Assembly: GCA_964607675.1 (NCBI GenBank) | Contig: CAZSLC010000009.1 | Span: 4,780-68,779 of the forward strand | DNA: 64,000 bases | Reading direction: 5' to 3' | From: CAZSLC01 sp964607675 | GTDB lineage: Bacteria > Bacteroidota > Bacteroidia > Bacteroidales > UBA932 | Part shown: piece by piece, positions 1-8,377 of the stretch | Layout of the letters: the number at the start of each line of letters is the position of its first letter | Numbering within the stretch: position 1 is the stretch's first letter | Notes under the pieces: generated by a model | What the model was told of the DNA's origin: nothing | Seen by the model: the letters and a program-made list of their open reading frames with translations, nothing else | The model's database searches: none | Translations under genes and position numbers: made by a program

Positions 1-1682
1 TCTATCGGTGAATAAATGCTGCTCTTCACATTTGTGAGAAGTTCCATCTTTTTCGTAGCGAGATCAATAGACCATAAATTCTGCACACCAGTGTAGTTGG
101 AGGAGCCGATGAGAATAGAATCATTTTTTGCAAATTGAAAATTGAGAAGATTGACATTGTCAATTTCCATAATCTCCTCCATGTTAAATGAAGCATTTTC
201 TAGGTCTTCAATCGAAAATGATATGAGAGCATTGTTTCCATTGGGCTTGGTGAGGATTGCAATTAGTTTATCTCCTTTAGATGAAATAGCAAGGTTTGAA
301 ACACTTTGGCCAAATCCAAACGAATATAGTGTATTTCTTGTACTTAAATCTTCATTATATCTTACAATATGATGAATTCCAGCATTTGACATTATGCCGT
401 ATAGATAGTTGTTATTATTATCATATGTTAGTTCTGACACCCTTTGAAAAGTGAGTCTCTTGAGCGGCTTTCCACTATCTGCATCAATTACATCGATTCC
501 TCTAAAATTTGCATTGTGAATACTATAAAATAGTCTGTTATGGTTTTTGTCGTATGTGAAATATGTGCCGATGTATAGAAGAGGAGAGTCAATATTGGCT
601 AAAATCTTCTCTTTACCACTATTTAAGTCAATATATGATATATGTGCAAATTTCCCTCTGTAGTTAGTAGAGATATATAATCGTTCTTTACTCTTATCGT
701 ATATTGGAGAGCCAACTGAGCCAAGTGCTTTTTTATATAGAGGATGAAGATCGGTAAGGGGATACTCCTCAATTTTTTTTAAATTCTCTTTTTGATATTG
801 TTCCTCAAATTCACGCCATTCGTTCCATACATCTATTAGTTTTTTTCCATATATATTTTTAAATTGTGATGAGAAGAAGCGTTTACTCCCCTCTGTGCGA
901 TTGTAATATCGAAAAAGGGAATCAACGCCATATTTGTAAGCAAGGTAATTCGTAAATCTTGTTCCATATATGTATGAGGTGGCACCAACCTGAAAATCAG
1001 CAGAGGTGCCTTCTGTTTCGAGCCCTACAGCAGAATAAATATCGTCACCTTGATCAACAATTGTTCTGAAATAAGATTCATAGTAGGTTCCAATACCCCT
1101 CCCAACCCCTCCGTCAAACCAAGTCTCCATTGAGCAGGCAATCCCCTCTTGATACCATCGAGGAGCATACCAACGGGGGGTAGAAAGATAGCTCCAAATG
1201 GCTGAGATTGGGGATTCAGATGTAGTGGGAATTTTTGTTCCAAAAAACCTTCTCCAGCTTTTATCTTGATTTGTGAATTTGTCTGTCATCACGACATGTG
1301 TCAACTCGTGGCTGAATAGATGCATATATCTCTCTACTGAAGGGGATACATCGTATAGGTTGTTAAGAGGTGCCATACCTATCATGATTAGATTGTTAGG
1401 GATGGCGTTAACTCCTCCGTTGCCATCGTCATTCCAGTCAGTAAGAAACATAAAAGATTGATTCGAACGATAGTTGCCGATAGAGTCGAATGGGGGGGCA
1501 TTCCACAATTGGTTGTGGCGCGCTAATCCAAAATCATGCTCTTTAATGATATGGGGAACATATTGAGAAATATTCTTATCAAAAAAAATCAATTTCACAT
1601 TTTGATTTTCATATTGATATATATCCTGCCCACTTAGATGAACACAAATATAGAAAAATACTAATAAAAGGATTTTTTTCAT
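1..1682 (-). CDS. Secreted HELTH zinc metallopeptidase-like protein with C-terminal beta-propeller, 3' end truncated by window edge
   Basis: The minus strand is open without a stop from an ATG at 1682 to the left edge, giving 560 codons; the stop lies outside the window. Residues 1-19 form a Sec signal peptide (MKKILLLVFF...SGQ) with no lipobox. A zinc-metallopeptidase motif HELTH is at residues 125-129, followed about 55 residues later by QEGIACSME, which fits the downstream glutamate of a gluzincin (peptidase MA-like) fold. From about residue 330 the sequence is strand-rich with repeats of the kind 'YDKSKERLYIS' and 'YDKNHNRLFYS', as in TolB/WD40-like propellers. This suggests a periplasmic or outer-surface protein combining a protease-like domain and a propeller. 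Substrate is unknown. A TAnnTTTG element precedes it (1706-1713). Confidence 0.75.
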   Translation of the reverse strand, partial: MKKILLLVFFYICVHLSGQDIYQYENQNVKLIFFDKNISQYVPHIIKEHDFGLARHNQLWNAPPFDSIGNYRSNQSFMFLTDWNDDGNGGVNAIPNNLIMIGMAPLNNLYDVSPSVERYMHLFSHELTHVVMTDKFTNQDKSWRRFFGTKIPTTSESPISAIWSYLSTPRWYAPRWYQEGIACSMETWFDGGVGRGIGTYYESYFRTIVDQGDDIYSAVGLETEGTSADFQVGATSYIYGTRFTNYLAYKYGVDSLFRYYNRTEGSKRFFSSQFKNIYGKKLIDVWNEWREFEEQYQKENLKKIEEYPLTDLHPLYKKALGSVGSPIYDKSKERLYISTNYRGKFAHISYIDLNSGKEKILANIDSPLLYIGTYFTYDKNHNRLFYSIHNANFRGIDVIDADSGKPLKRLTFQRVSELTYDNNNNYLYGIMSNAGIHHIVRYNEDLSTRNTLYSFGFGQSVSNLAISSKGDKLIAILTKPNGNNALISFSIEDLENASFNMEEIMEIDNVNLLNFQFAKNDSILIGSSNYTGVQNLWSIDLATKKMELLTNVKSSIYSPI

Positions 1683-1705
1683 TTAATTATAATTTTGTTC
1701 AATAA

Positions 1706-1713
1706 CAAAGTTA
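1706..1713 (-). promoter_or_regulatory. -7 promoter element (TAACTTTG) for the left-edge metallopeptidase gene
   Basis: Read on the minus strand the bases are TAACTTTG, an exact match to the Bacteroidota -7 consensus TAnnTTTG, 24 bases upstream of the ATG at 1682. No convincing -33 element was seen. Confidence 0.5.
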
Positions 1714-1735
1714 TTATTATTTTTTATAAAATTCT

Positions 1736-1743
1736 TACCTTTG
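1736..1743 (+). promoter_or_regulatory. -7 promoter element (TACCTTTG) for the thioredoxin-like lipoprotein gene
   Basis: TACCTTTG matches TAnnTTTG exactly and ends 13 bases before the ATG at 1757, implying a very short leader. It is divergent from the promoter at 1706-1713, so the two share a 74-base intergenic region. Confidence 0.5.
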
Positions 1744-1756
1744 TAAAAAATAGAAA

Positions 1757-2692
1757 ATGTTGAAAAAAATCGCTGCTGTATCCATATATGTAGAAAGATT
1801 TATAGGAAGAGTATTAGTTTTTGAGATGGCTCTTTTTTTATTTTTTGGATGTATGGGTAACAATAGTGATAAGGACAATGGCAGTGATAAAGTAGTGAAT
1901 CTATTTACCCCTCCGAAAATTCCTTCTCTCTTTGCTACTGAGAAGGAGCAAAGGGAATACTATGTTTCTCATTATTGGGATGGATTGGACTTCAAGGATA
2001 CTTCGGCTATACAATCTAATGCTTTTGAAAAGATATTTTTAGACTTTATTTACATATTGCCTGATCTTCCTTTGGCAACTGCAGAGGGTGCTATCAAAGA
2101 GATGATGAGCTCTGCCGAGTGTTCTGTTCCCACCTTTCTAAAATTTTTCCAATTGGCAGAAAAATATCTCTATGAACCTAATTCGCCCTATCGCTGCGAG
2201 GAGTTTTATATACCTGTATTGGAGGCGGTGGTGAGTAGCAAAGTGTTGGACTCTTCTTTTAAATTGAGGCCTCAGCATCAATTGGAAATGGCAATGAAAA
2301 ACCGCCCTGGATCTGTAGCTGCCGATTTCCAATTCTATTTAAAAGATGGGAGAGAACTTGCTCTTTCCCAGGTAAAAGGGAGATTTATTGTGCTGTTTTT
2401 TAATAACCCAGAGTGCAATGATTGCCAAAGAGTAAAAGAATTTATTCAAGGATCTTCGATCTTAAATGGAACGGGGGTGAGGGTACTCTCGATTTACCCT
2501 GATAGGGATGTTGAATCTTGGTTTAAGATGAAGTATCCTGACAACTGGATTAATGGCTACAATGGCGAGTTATCATCCTCTCAAATATATGATTTAAAAG
2601 CTATTCCTACCCTTTATCTTTTGGACGATGAGAGACATATTCTCCTAAAAGATGCTCCTATTGAGGTTATAGAAAACAGACTAACAATGTAA
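1757..2692 (+). CDS. Thioredoxin-fold lipoprotein (DUF5106-like N-terminus)
   Basis: A 311-residue protein with a C-terminal thioredoxin/TlpA-like domain (about residues 165-305) carrying a CNDC redox motif at Cys220/Cys223 within 'VLFFNNPEC'. The middle region (about 45-160) looks like the all-helical DUF5106 domain that precedes thioredoxin domains in Bacteroidota. The N-terminus is unusually long for a signal: a hydrophobic run ends at LFFGC (Cys32), a plausible lipobox. Initiation at the internal Met24 would leave a very short signal, so the 1757 start is kept. Probably a membrane-anchored thiol-disulfide oxidoreductase or its degenerate relative. The next gene starts two bases after its stop, so the two are likely co-transcribed. 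Confidence 0.7.
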   Translation: MLKKIAAVSIYVERFIGRVLVFEMALFLFFGCMGNNSDKDNGSDKVVNLFTPPKIPSLFATEKEQREYYVSHYWDGLDFKDTSAIQSNAFEKIFLDFIYILPDLPLATAEGAIKEMMSSAECSVPTFLKFFQLAEKYLYEPNSPYRCEEFYIPVLEAVVSSKVLDSSFKLRPQHQLEMAMKNRPGSVAADFQFYLKDGRELALSQVKGRFIVLFFNNPECNDCQRVKEFIQGSSILNGTGVRVLSIYPDRDVESWFKMKYPDNWINGYNGELSSSQIYDLKAIPTLYLLDDERHILLKDAPIEVIENRLTM

Positions 2693-2694
2693 TT

Positions 2695-4062
2695 ATGTTT
2701 CAGACAATTATTAATGTCTCAGTAAAATTGGTGAGAAGGTATTTACCTGATCCATTTGTTTTTGCAATTATATTGACAATTATTGCCTTCATTGCTGCGA
2801 TGTTGGTGACAGGACAAGGAGCCATTGAGGTACTTAACAATTGGGGCAATGGTATTTGGGGACTTCTTGGCTTTGCAATGCAGATGGCTTTGGTGATTGT
2901 CTGCGGCTCTGCACTTGCCGAGGCTAAATTGGTGAAGAGGGGACTTAAATGGCTTGCTTCTGGAATTTCCTCACCAGTAATGGCTATTGCAGTGGTGACT
3001 GTGGTCTCTTCTGTAGCTTGTTGGTTGAATTGGGGCTTCGGTCTCATTGTTGGAGTAGTATTTGCCAAGGAAATTGCTAAACAGGTGAAAATGGTCGATT
3101 ATAGGCTCCTTATTGCAAGTGCCTATAGTGGATTTGTAGTTTGGCATGGTGGTATTTCTGGTTCAGTTCCTTTGGCTATGGCTACAGAGGGGGAGGTGTT
3201 GAGAGAAGTCTCTCTTGGCTATATTACTAGTGCTATTCCCATATCTGAAACAATTTTTGCCCCATACAACCTTGTTCTTGTTGTTCTTGTTGTCATAGCA
3301 CTCACCGTAGTGAATTCTATGATGCATCCCAAAGGGAAAAATGTATTTATCATTGATACATCTCTACTTAATGACGATGATTTGGAGCATTCTCCTAGTT
3401 CTGAGGGCAAATATATACATGCAACTCCAGCGGAGAGGTTGAATAGCAGTCATATTCTTTCTGGAGTGGTGGTTCTTATGGGTGGGGTATATTTTGTCTA
3501 TAGGATTTTTATCCTTGGAAGATCTTTCGATCTGAATAGTGCTATTTTGGTATTTCTACTACTTGGTATTATTTTCTATGGTACTCCTATTAAGTATGTG
3601 AATGCTATTACAAAGGCATCACGCTCTTGTGCTGGTATTTTGCTACAATTTCCATTTTATGCTGGGATAATGGGGATTATGACTGTCGCGTCAGGGAATG
3701 GCGTTTCCCTTGCTGGGGAGATGAGTGAGTGGTGCATAAGTGTTGCAAATAAAAATACATTCCCCATTCTTAGTTTTATAAGTGCTGGATTGGTAAATAT
3801 TTTTGTTCCTAGTGGAGGTGGACAATGGGCAGTGCAAGGACCAATAATGATCCCAGCGGGAGTCAATCTTGGGGTTGATCCCTCCGTTGTTGGAATGGCT
3901 ATTTCATGGGGTGATGCATGGACCAATCTTATCCAGCCTTTTTGGGCCATTCCAGCTCTTGCAATAGCAAAATTGGATGCAAAAGACATAATGGGTTTCT
4001 GTCTAATAGATCTTTTGGTAGTTGGGATTATTATCTGTGGAGTATTCCTTTTATTGGTTTAG
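2695..4062 (+). CDS. atoE: Short-chain fatty acid transporter, AtoE/TIGR00366 family
   Basis: A 455-residue polytopic inner-membrane protein with about a dozen hydrophobic segments. The start (RRYLPDPFVFAIILTI) and the internal GGGQWAVQGPIM and WGDAWTNLIQPFWAIP stretches are characteristic of the AtoE family of short-chain fatty acid (butyrate/acetoacetate type) transporters. It lies two bases behind the thioredoxin-like lipoprotein gene. It converges with the response-regulator gene on the other strand with only six bases between the stops, so there is no room for a dedicated terminator. Family assignment is strong; the direction of transport and exact acid (uptake or export of fermentation acids) cannot be read from the sequence. 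Confidence 0.85.
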   Translation: MFQTIINVSVKLVRRYLPDPFVFAIILTIIAFIAAMLVTGQGAIEVLNNWGNGIWGLLGFAMQMALVIVCGSALAEAKLVKRGLKWLASGISSPVMAIAVVTVVSSVACWLNWGFGLIVGVVFAKEIAKQVKMVDYRLLIASAYSGFVVWHGGISGSVPLAMATEGEVLREVSLGYITSAIPISETIFAPYNLVLVVLVVIALTVVNSMMHPKGKNVFIIDTSLLNDDDLEHSPSSEGKYIHATPAERLNSSHILSGVVVLMGGVYFVYRIFILGRSFDLNSAILVFLLLGIIFYGTPIKYVNAITKASRSCAGILLQFPFYAGIMGIMTVASGNGVSLAGEMSEWCISVANKNTFPILSFISAGLVNIFVPSGGGQWAVQGPIMIPAGVNLGVDPSVVGMAISWGDAWTNLIQPFWAIPALAIAKLDAKDIMGFCLIDLLVVGIIICGVFLLLV

Positions 4063-4068
4063 CTACCA

Positions 4069-4875
4069 CTAAATCTTTAACATATATTTTGAAGGGGTAC
4101 AACCATATGCCTCTGTAAAATGTTTCCTAAAAGTTTGCACATCCGTATAGCCAACCATATTGGCAACCTCTTGAACACTATATAAATTGCTTTTAAGCAA
4201 ATTGGAAGAGTATTTTATCCTGATATTCTTTATTAACTCAGCAATTGAAAGACCAGTGAAATATTTTACCTTTCTATATAAAGTAGGCTGACTCATATTT
4301 AATATTTTTGTCATTTTATTGACAGTAAAATCTGGATCGGAGAGGTTCTCGTTAATAATATAATTTAAGTTTGCAATAAAAGGACTCTTCTCTAGTAACT
4401 TTTCTGAAAAGGTAATAATATCTTTTTCGGAATGACTATTTGAAATCACTATATTATTGATGAGTTTCTTTCTCGAATTGATCAGTTGATTGACTCTTGC
4501 CCTTATGATATTGGGTTTTATTGGTTTTACCTGGTAGTCATCACCACCTATTTCAATACCATTAATAGTGTTCTCTTCGTCAGCAAGGGCAGTGAGAAAA
4601 ATAATAGGAATAGATGATGTTTTGGGATTGTTTTTTAAAAGTTGACAGCAATCAAATCCATTCATTTTCGGCATCATCACATCGCAGATTATTATGTCAG
4701 GGATCTCTTTAATTGCTCTTTCAATACCTTCTTTTCCATCTTTGGCAAATAAAATATTGTGAGTGGATTTAAATACCTCTTTCAGATAATATCTGGTGGA
4801 TGTATCATCTTCAATTATTAAGATGGTAGGTTTATCAATATTATTTATTATCTCTTCGTTTTTCATACTCGGCAT
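4069..4875 (-). CDS. Response regulator with AraC-type DNA-binding output domain
   Basis: Residues 10-130 form a receiver domain: acidic pair in IIEDD, phospho-acceptor Asp in IICDVMMP (about residue 65), Thr in FLTA and Lys in QVKPI. Residues about 165-268 are an AraC HTH pair (TKILNMSQPTLYRKV and SVQEVANMVGYTD). This is the domain order found at the C-terminus of Bacteroidota hybrid two-component proteins, but here it is a stand-alone protein. The longest frame begins at a TTG (4890); the ATG at 4875 (MPSMK) is preferred and ATG 4866 is possible. It sits 25 bases behind the ROK kinase gene, suggesting it belongs to the transporter-kinase operon and controls sugar genes. No cognate histidine kinase is in the window. 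Confidence 0.85.
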   Translation of the reverse strand: MPSMKNEEIINNIDKPTILIIEDDTSTRYYLKEVFKSTHNILFAKDGKEGIERAIKEIPDIIICDVMMPKMNGFDCCQLLKNNPKTSSIPIIFLTALADEENTINGIEIGGDDYQVKPIKPNIIRARVNQLINSRKKLINNIVISNSHSEKDIITFSEKLLEKSPFIANLNYIINENLSDPDFTVNKMTKILNMSQPTLYRKVKYFTGLSIAELIKNIRIKYSSNLLKSNLYSVQEVANMVGYTDVQTFRKHFTEAYGCTPSKYMLKI

Positions 4876-4900
4876 TATTCGTACTCGCAATATAATTCAA

Positions 4901-5872
4901 TTAGTAAACTAGGGCACTTGCTCCAAGTATTGCTGCATCTGAATCTGGGAGTTGTGAAAGTCGAATATCAACTTTGTTTTTCCATATATCAAGTAAGTTG
5001 TCATTCATGTTTTTATTAATTGAGTCTAACATGAATGCGGCAGATTTTGTTAATCCTCCAAATAAAAAGATAGTTTTTGGTGCACTAAATGAGACAAATG
5101 TAGCAAATGACTCTCCGAGAATTTTTCCAGTGTATTTGAAAATTTCTATGGCTAATTCGTCTCCAGCTTCAGCTGCTTGGCAAACTTTAATAGAGGTTTC
5201 GTTATCTATAACAATCCCCCTAAGCATAGTCTTCTTCTCTGGATATTTAGCTAAAAATTCTTCTGTAGTCCTTGCCACTCCTATTGCAGAGCAGTATGTC
5301 TCCAAGCACCCTTTAAGTCCGCAACTGCACTGACGACCATTTCTTATGGCAACTATATGTCCCAATTCACCTGCAAAACCATCATTTCCATAAAGAACTT
5401 TGCCATCAATGACGATACCACTGCCAACACCTGTTCCAAGTGTTATCATTATGAAATCTTTAATCCCTTGTGCCCCTCCGTATATCATCTCTCCCATAGC
5501 TGCTGCATTAGCATCATTTGTCAAGACGACCCTGATTTTTGTCAATTCTTCAAGGTCTTTAGCAAACTCAAGACACAGAGCGGTGCCATTTATATCTTTT
5601 GCCCAAGGGAGATTAGGGGCAAACTCTATTGTCCCTTTTTTAAAATTGCCGTTTGGTGTGCCAACACCTATTCCAATTATTTGATCTTTGCTAATTTTAT
5701 CTTCAACCAGTTCTTTAATTATATTAGTCAGATTGTTAAGGTATTGAACATAATTAATCCCTTTTTCATATTTGAACGATTTACGTGCAATTATCTCTCC
5801 ATTTTCTTTTACGATTCCTATTTTTGATGATTGACCTCCTACGTCAACACCGATTGCAAATTTACCAGTCAT
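4901..5872 (-). CDS. ROK-family sugar kinase (glucokinase-like)
   Basis: A 323-residue ROK protein. The N-terminal phosphate-binding loop is GVDVGGQSSKIG, the ATP/sugar region has LTNDANAAAMGE and TLGTGVGSG, and the zinc-binding segment reads GELGHI...CSCGLKGCLE, with the CxCGxxGCxE signature expected of ROK hexokinases. It would phosphorylate a hexose or amino sugar in the cytoplasm. It starts two bases after the MFS sugar transporter stop, so the transporter's substrate is probably its substrate. Glucose is the commonest role of this pairing in Bacteroidota, but N-acetyl sugars cannot be excluded by reading. Confidence 0.88.
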   Translation of the reverse strand: MTGKFAIGVDVGGQSSKIGIVKENGEIIARKSFKYEKGINYVQYLNNLTNIIKELVEDKISKDQIIGIGVGTPNGNFKKGTIEFAPNLPWAKDINGTALCLEFAKDLEELTKIRVVLTNDANAAAMGEMIYGGAQGIKDFIMITLGTGVGSGIVIDGKVLYGNDGFAGELGHIVAIRNGRQCSCGLKGCLETYCSAIGVARTTEEFLAKYPEKKTMLRGIVIDNETSIKVCQAAEAGDELAIEIFKYTGKILGESFATFVSFSAPKTIFLFGGLTKSAAFMLDSINKNMNDNLLDIWKNKVDIRLSQLPDSDAAILGASALVY

Positions 5873-5874
5873 AA

Positions 5875-7197
5875 TTATTTTGTGTCTATATTTTTATTAA
5901 CATTCTTTGAACCAATTAATGCATAGAATAGTAAGTATGCAAGTCCTATTACTATTATCCAATAACTCTGAATAAAATTAGTCAAGTCGGCAACACCACT
6001 TTGTAGAAGTGGCAGAATACCTCCACCGCAAACCATTACCATAAAGAAACCCGATGCGGCAGGTGTGTATTTACCAAGACCTTCAACAGCCATATTAAAA
6101 ATACATCCCCACATTACAGAGGTGCATAGTCCGCATAAGGCAAGAAGCATTATGCTAAGTGGAACTTCCTCTATTCCAAATGATATGTCGGTTCTAAAGG
6201 CAGGCATGTGGACGGTTGTTGTCAATGGGGTGAAAATAGCTGAAATGATGAGTATCAATCCTATAATAGAGACGAACGACATCATTTTCTTGCTTGAAAT
6301 TTTGCTTCCGAGTGAGGCTCCGATTAGGCGACCGATTAACATTAAAAACCAGTATGTACCTACGATGCTCCCAGCTACGGCAGCATCCATTCCAAGACCT
6401 TCGTTGAGAATTCCTGCGCCATCGTGAGTCATTAATAAATTAATTATATTGGGGATACCTACCTCTACACCTACGTATATGAAAATTGCAACTGTGCCAA
6501 GAATAAAGTGTCTAAAAGAGAATGGGCTATGGGTATCTTTTATAGTTGAATTTGTGTTCTGGCTTTGGTGTGGTTCAGGAATTTTGGCAAAAGCCAAAAC
6601 AATAAAAGCAAGGGCAAAAATAGCCATTGCTATAAGAAGTGCAGGTCTGGCGGATCCTAATGTTGCTTTGGATAGATCTGACCCCATTAGGTAACCAACT
6701 AATACAGGGACGATAGTAGCTCCGATTGAATTGATGGTACCTCCAAATTGAATGAGTTGGTTTCCTTTGTTTCCGCCACCACCAAGGGTGTTGAGCATAG
6801 GATTCACAACGGCATTTAACATGCACATAGAGAAACCAGATATAAATGCACCAATAAGGTAAACAATAAATGTAAATGTGCTGTTATCAGTGGCTTGATT
6901 GTATACATATCCTGATAGAAAAGTGATGCCAACCCCGATAAATCCAACTAATATTGCTGATAAAGCAGTGAGTTTGTAACCTTTTTTCTTCAATAGTATG
7001 CCAGCAGGTATCCCCATAAATGCATACGCTATGAAGTTTGCAAAATTGCCAAGCTGTGATAAGAAATTGCTACTTTCGAATTGGTTTTTAACAATGACTC
7101 CCATTGGATTTTGCAGCCCTGTTACAAATGAAATCATGAAGAACAATGCAAACATCATCAAAATCGGAAGTAAATTACCAGATTTATTCTGTTTCAT
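5875..7197 (-). CDS. MFS hexose permease, GluP/FucP-like (FHS family)
   Basis: A 440-residue transporter with about twelve membrane segments. The start (ILMMFALFFMISFVTGLQNP) and the internal GRLIGASLGSKISSKK and AVEGLGKYTPAASG sequences resemble the fucose/glucose-galactose:H+ symporter branch of the major facilitator superfamily. It is the first gene of a minus-strand unit followed by a ROK sugar kinase (2-base gap) and a response regulator. It has a good promoter (7222-7229). It likely imports a free hexose that the ROK kinase phosphorylates. Confidence 0.88.
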   Translation of the reverse strand: MKQNKSGNLLPILMMFALFFMISFVTGLQNPMGVIVKNQFESSNFLSQLGNFANFIAYAFMGIPAGILLKKKGYKLTALSAILVGFIGVGITFLSGYVYNQATDNSTFTFIVYLIGAFISGFSMCMLNAVVNPMLNTLGGGGNKGNQLIQFGGTINSIGATIVPVLVGYLMGSDLSKATLGSARPALLIAMAIFALAFIVLAFAKIPEPHQSQNTNSTIKDTHSPFSFRHFILGTVAIFIYVGVEVGIPNIINLLMTHDGAGILNEGLGMDAAVAGSIVGTYWFLMLIGRLIGASLGSKISSKKMMSFVSIIGLILIISAIFTPLTTTVHMPAFRTDISFGIEEVPLSIMLLALCGLCTSVMWGCIFNMAVEGLGKYTPAASGFFMVMVCGGGILPLLQSGVADLTNFIQSYWIIVIGLAYLLFYALIGSKNVNKNIDTK

Positions 7198-7221
7198 ATT
7201 AGTTTAGTTTATAATTACGTC

Positions 7222-7250
7222 CAAAAGTACTAAATATTTCTTATTTACAA
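7222..7250 (-). promoter_or_regulatory. Promoter of the MFS-ROK-regulator unit
   Basis: Minus-strand TACTTTTG at 7229-7222 matches TAnnTTTG, and a TTG at 7250-7248 lies 18 bases upstream, matching the Bacteroidota -33/-7 spacing. The MFS start codon is 24 bases downstream. Confidence 0.6.
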
Positions 7251-7265
7251 TTATTTGTTTGGCAT

Positions 7266-7294
7266 AAAAAAACCAACAAGCATTTGCTTGTTGG
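7266..7294 (-). terminator. Rho-independent terminator of rubrerythrin
   Basis: A perfect 10-bp stem, CCAACAAGCA (7273-7282) and TGCTTGTTGG (7285-7294), is followed on the minus strand by a run of seven T. It lies 24 bases past the rubrerythrin stop and separates it from the MFS promoter. Confidence 0.85.
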
Positions 7295-7318
7295 TCCTAA
7301 AATGTAACTATAAAAAGA

Positions 7319-7894
7319 TTAGTAATTTTCCCTTTTTGGTTCAAAATATGCTTGTGGATGTTGGCAAGCTGGGCATTTTTCTGGAGCCTTTTTTCCTTTA
7401 TGAACATATCCACAGTTGCGGCATTGCCAATAAATTTCTTCTTCTCTTAAAAAACTCATTTCTTTTTGAACTCTGTCTAATAATTTTAGATATCTCTCTT
7501 CGTGAGCCTCTTCAGCCCTTGATACCATTCTAAATGTATTTGCTATCTCTTTGAATCCTTCCTCTTCTGCAATTTTAGCAAATTCTGGATACATCTCTGA
7601 CCACTCTTCGTGTTCACCATTGGCTGCGGCAGCTAAATTGTCTCTTGTAGTCCCGATTGTTCCAGCGGGAAAAGATGCGGTGATTTCAACCATTCCACCT
7701 TCTAAGTATTTGAAGAACTTTTTAGCATGTTCCTTTTCTTGATCTGCTGTTTCAGAGAAAATAGCAGCTATTTGTTCGAATCCCTCTTTTTTTGCTACAC
7801 TTGCAAAATAGGTGTAACGGTTTCTTGCTTGTGATTCGCCAGCAAATGATTTTAATAAATTTTGTTCGGTTTTTGTACCTTTAAGTGATGCCAT
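7319..7894 (-). CDS. rbr: Rubrerythrin (non-haem di-iron peroxidase)
   Basis: A 191-residue rubrerythrin of usual length. Residues 1-145 are the ferritin-like four-helix domain with the di-iron ligands in FAGESQARNRY, DQEKEHAKKF, GEHEEW and RAEEAHEERY. Residues 154-186 are the rubredoxin-like domain with iron-binding cysteines 158/161 (CRNC) and 174/177 (CPAC). It reduces hydrogen peroxide in the cytoplasm of anaerobes using electrons from rubredoxin or NAD(P)H donors. It lies 28 bases downstream of a PerR/Fur-like repressor on the same strand and ends at a strong terminator, so the two probably form a peroxide-responsive operon. Confidence 0.95.
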   Translation of the reverse strand: MASLKGTKTEQNLLKSFAGESQARNRYTYFASVAKKEGFEQIAAIFSETADQEKEHAKKFFKYLEGGMVEITASFPAGTIGTTRDNLAAAANGEHEEWSEMYPEFAKIAEEEGFKEIANTFRMVSRAEEAHEERYLKLLDRVQKEMSFLREEEIYWQCRNCGYVHKGKKAPEKCPACQHPQAYFEPKRENY

Positions 7895-7922
7895 AATTGT
7901 TGTTTTTAATTATTGATTGTTA

Positions 7923-8336
7923 TTAATTAACTGTATTTCCCTTTATAATTATATCTATACCTTCCCTTTTGAAATTTGAAATTGATTGGTTGCTGATATA
8001 ATCTTCTACAATTTCTATCAGTTTGTTGTCTTCAAAGTCGCTGAAAGTCTGTTCATCTTTGTCGTATATGTGACAATGTGGATCTGTAGTTATGTCAAAA
8101 TACATTTTAGATCCTTGGGAGGGGAGTCTGTTTAGTAAACCCACTTTGGCGAATGATTCGAGAACGTTATATACTGATGAAATTGTCATTTTTAATGAAG
8201 ACTCTCTTAGACCATCAATTACCATGTCTGGTGTGGCGTGGCCAAGATATTCCATAGTTTTGTATACAGCAACTCTTTGTGGGGTTGCTTTCAATCCTTT
8301 TGAACGTATTATCTTTGAGTAATCTTTCATTTCCAT
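7923..8336 (-). CDS. Fur/PerR-family peroxide or metal repressor
   Basis: A 137-residue Fur-family protein: winged helix at residues 1-85 (KATPQRVAVYKTMEYLGHATPDMVIDGL, then TISSVYNVLESFAKVGLLNRL) and a C-terminal metal-sensing part starting at DPHCH. The two CxxC structural-zinc motifs of classical Fur/PerR are absent: where the first is expected the sequence is HCHIYDKDEQ. The neighbouring rubrerythrin gene and the PerR-box-like palindrome in its promoter argue for PerR function (peroxide sensing through a His-bound metal). Starts at ATG 8336 (MEMKDY); the next Met two codons in is equally possible. Confidence 0.9.
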   Translation of the reverse strand: MEMKDYSKIIRSKGLKATPQRVAVYKTMEYLGHATPDMVIDGLRESSLKMTISSVYNVLESFAKVGLLNRLPSQGSKMYFDITTDPHCHIYDKDEQTFSDFEDNKLIEIVEDYISNQSISNFKREGIDIIIKGNTVN

Positions 8337-8345
8337 CGTTTAATG

Positions 8346-8377
8346 CAAAATTATTTAGAATTATTCTAAATTGCAAA
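8346..8377 (-). promoter_or_regulatory. Autoregulatory promoter of the PerR-like gene
   Basis: Minus-strand TAATTTTG (8353-8346) matches TAnnTTTG and TTTG (8377-8374) is a -33 candidate 20 bases upstream. The whole spacer is occupied by the palindrome at 8354-8370, so a bound repressor would occlude RNA polymerase. Confidence 0.65.
8354..8370. promoter_or_regulatory. PerR/Fur-box-like palindromic operator
   Basis: The 17 bases TTTAGAATTATTCTAAA form an exact 8-1-8 inverted repeat around a single central base. The layout and composition resemble the AT-rich inverted-repeat boxes of Fur/PerR proteins. It sits between the -33 and -7 elements of the PerR-like gene and 52 bases upstream of the divergent SDR gene's -7 centre region, so it could also touch that promoter. 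Confidence 0.7.

Noticed and set aside
5357..5827. A 156-codon open frame antisense to the ROK kinase gene
   Set aside because: It is cysteine- and phenylalanine-rich noise opposite a clear ROK kinase and has no recognisable domain.
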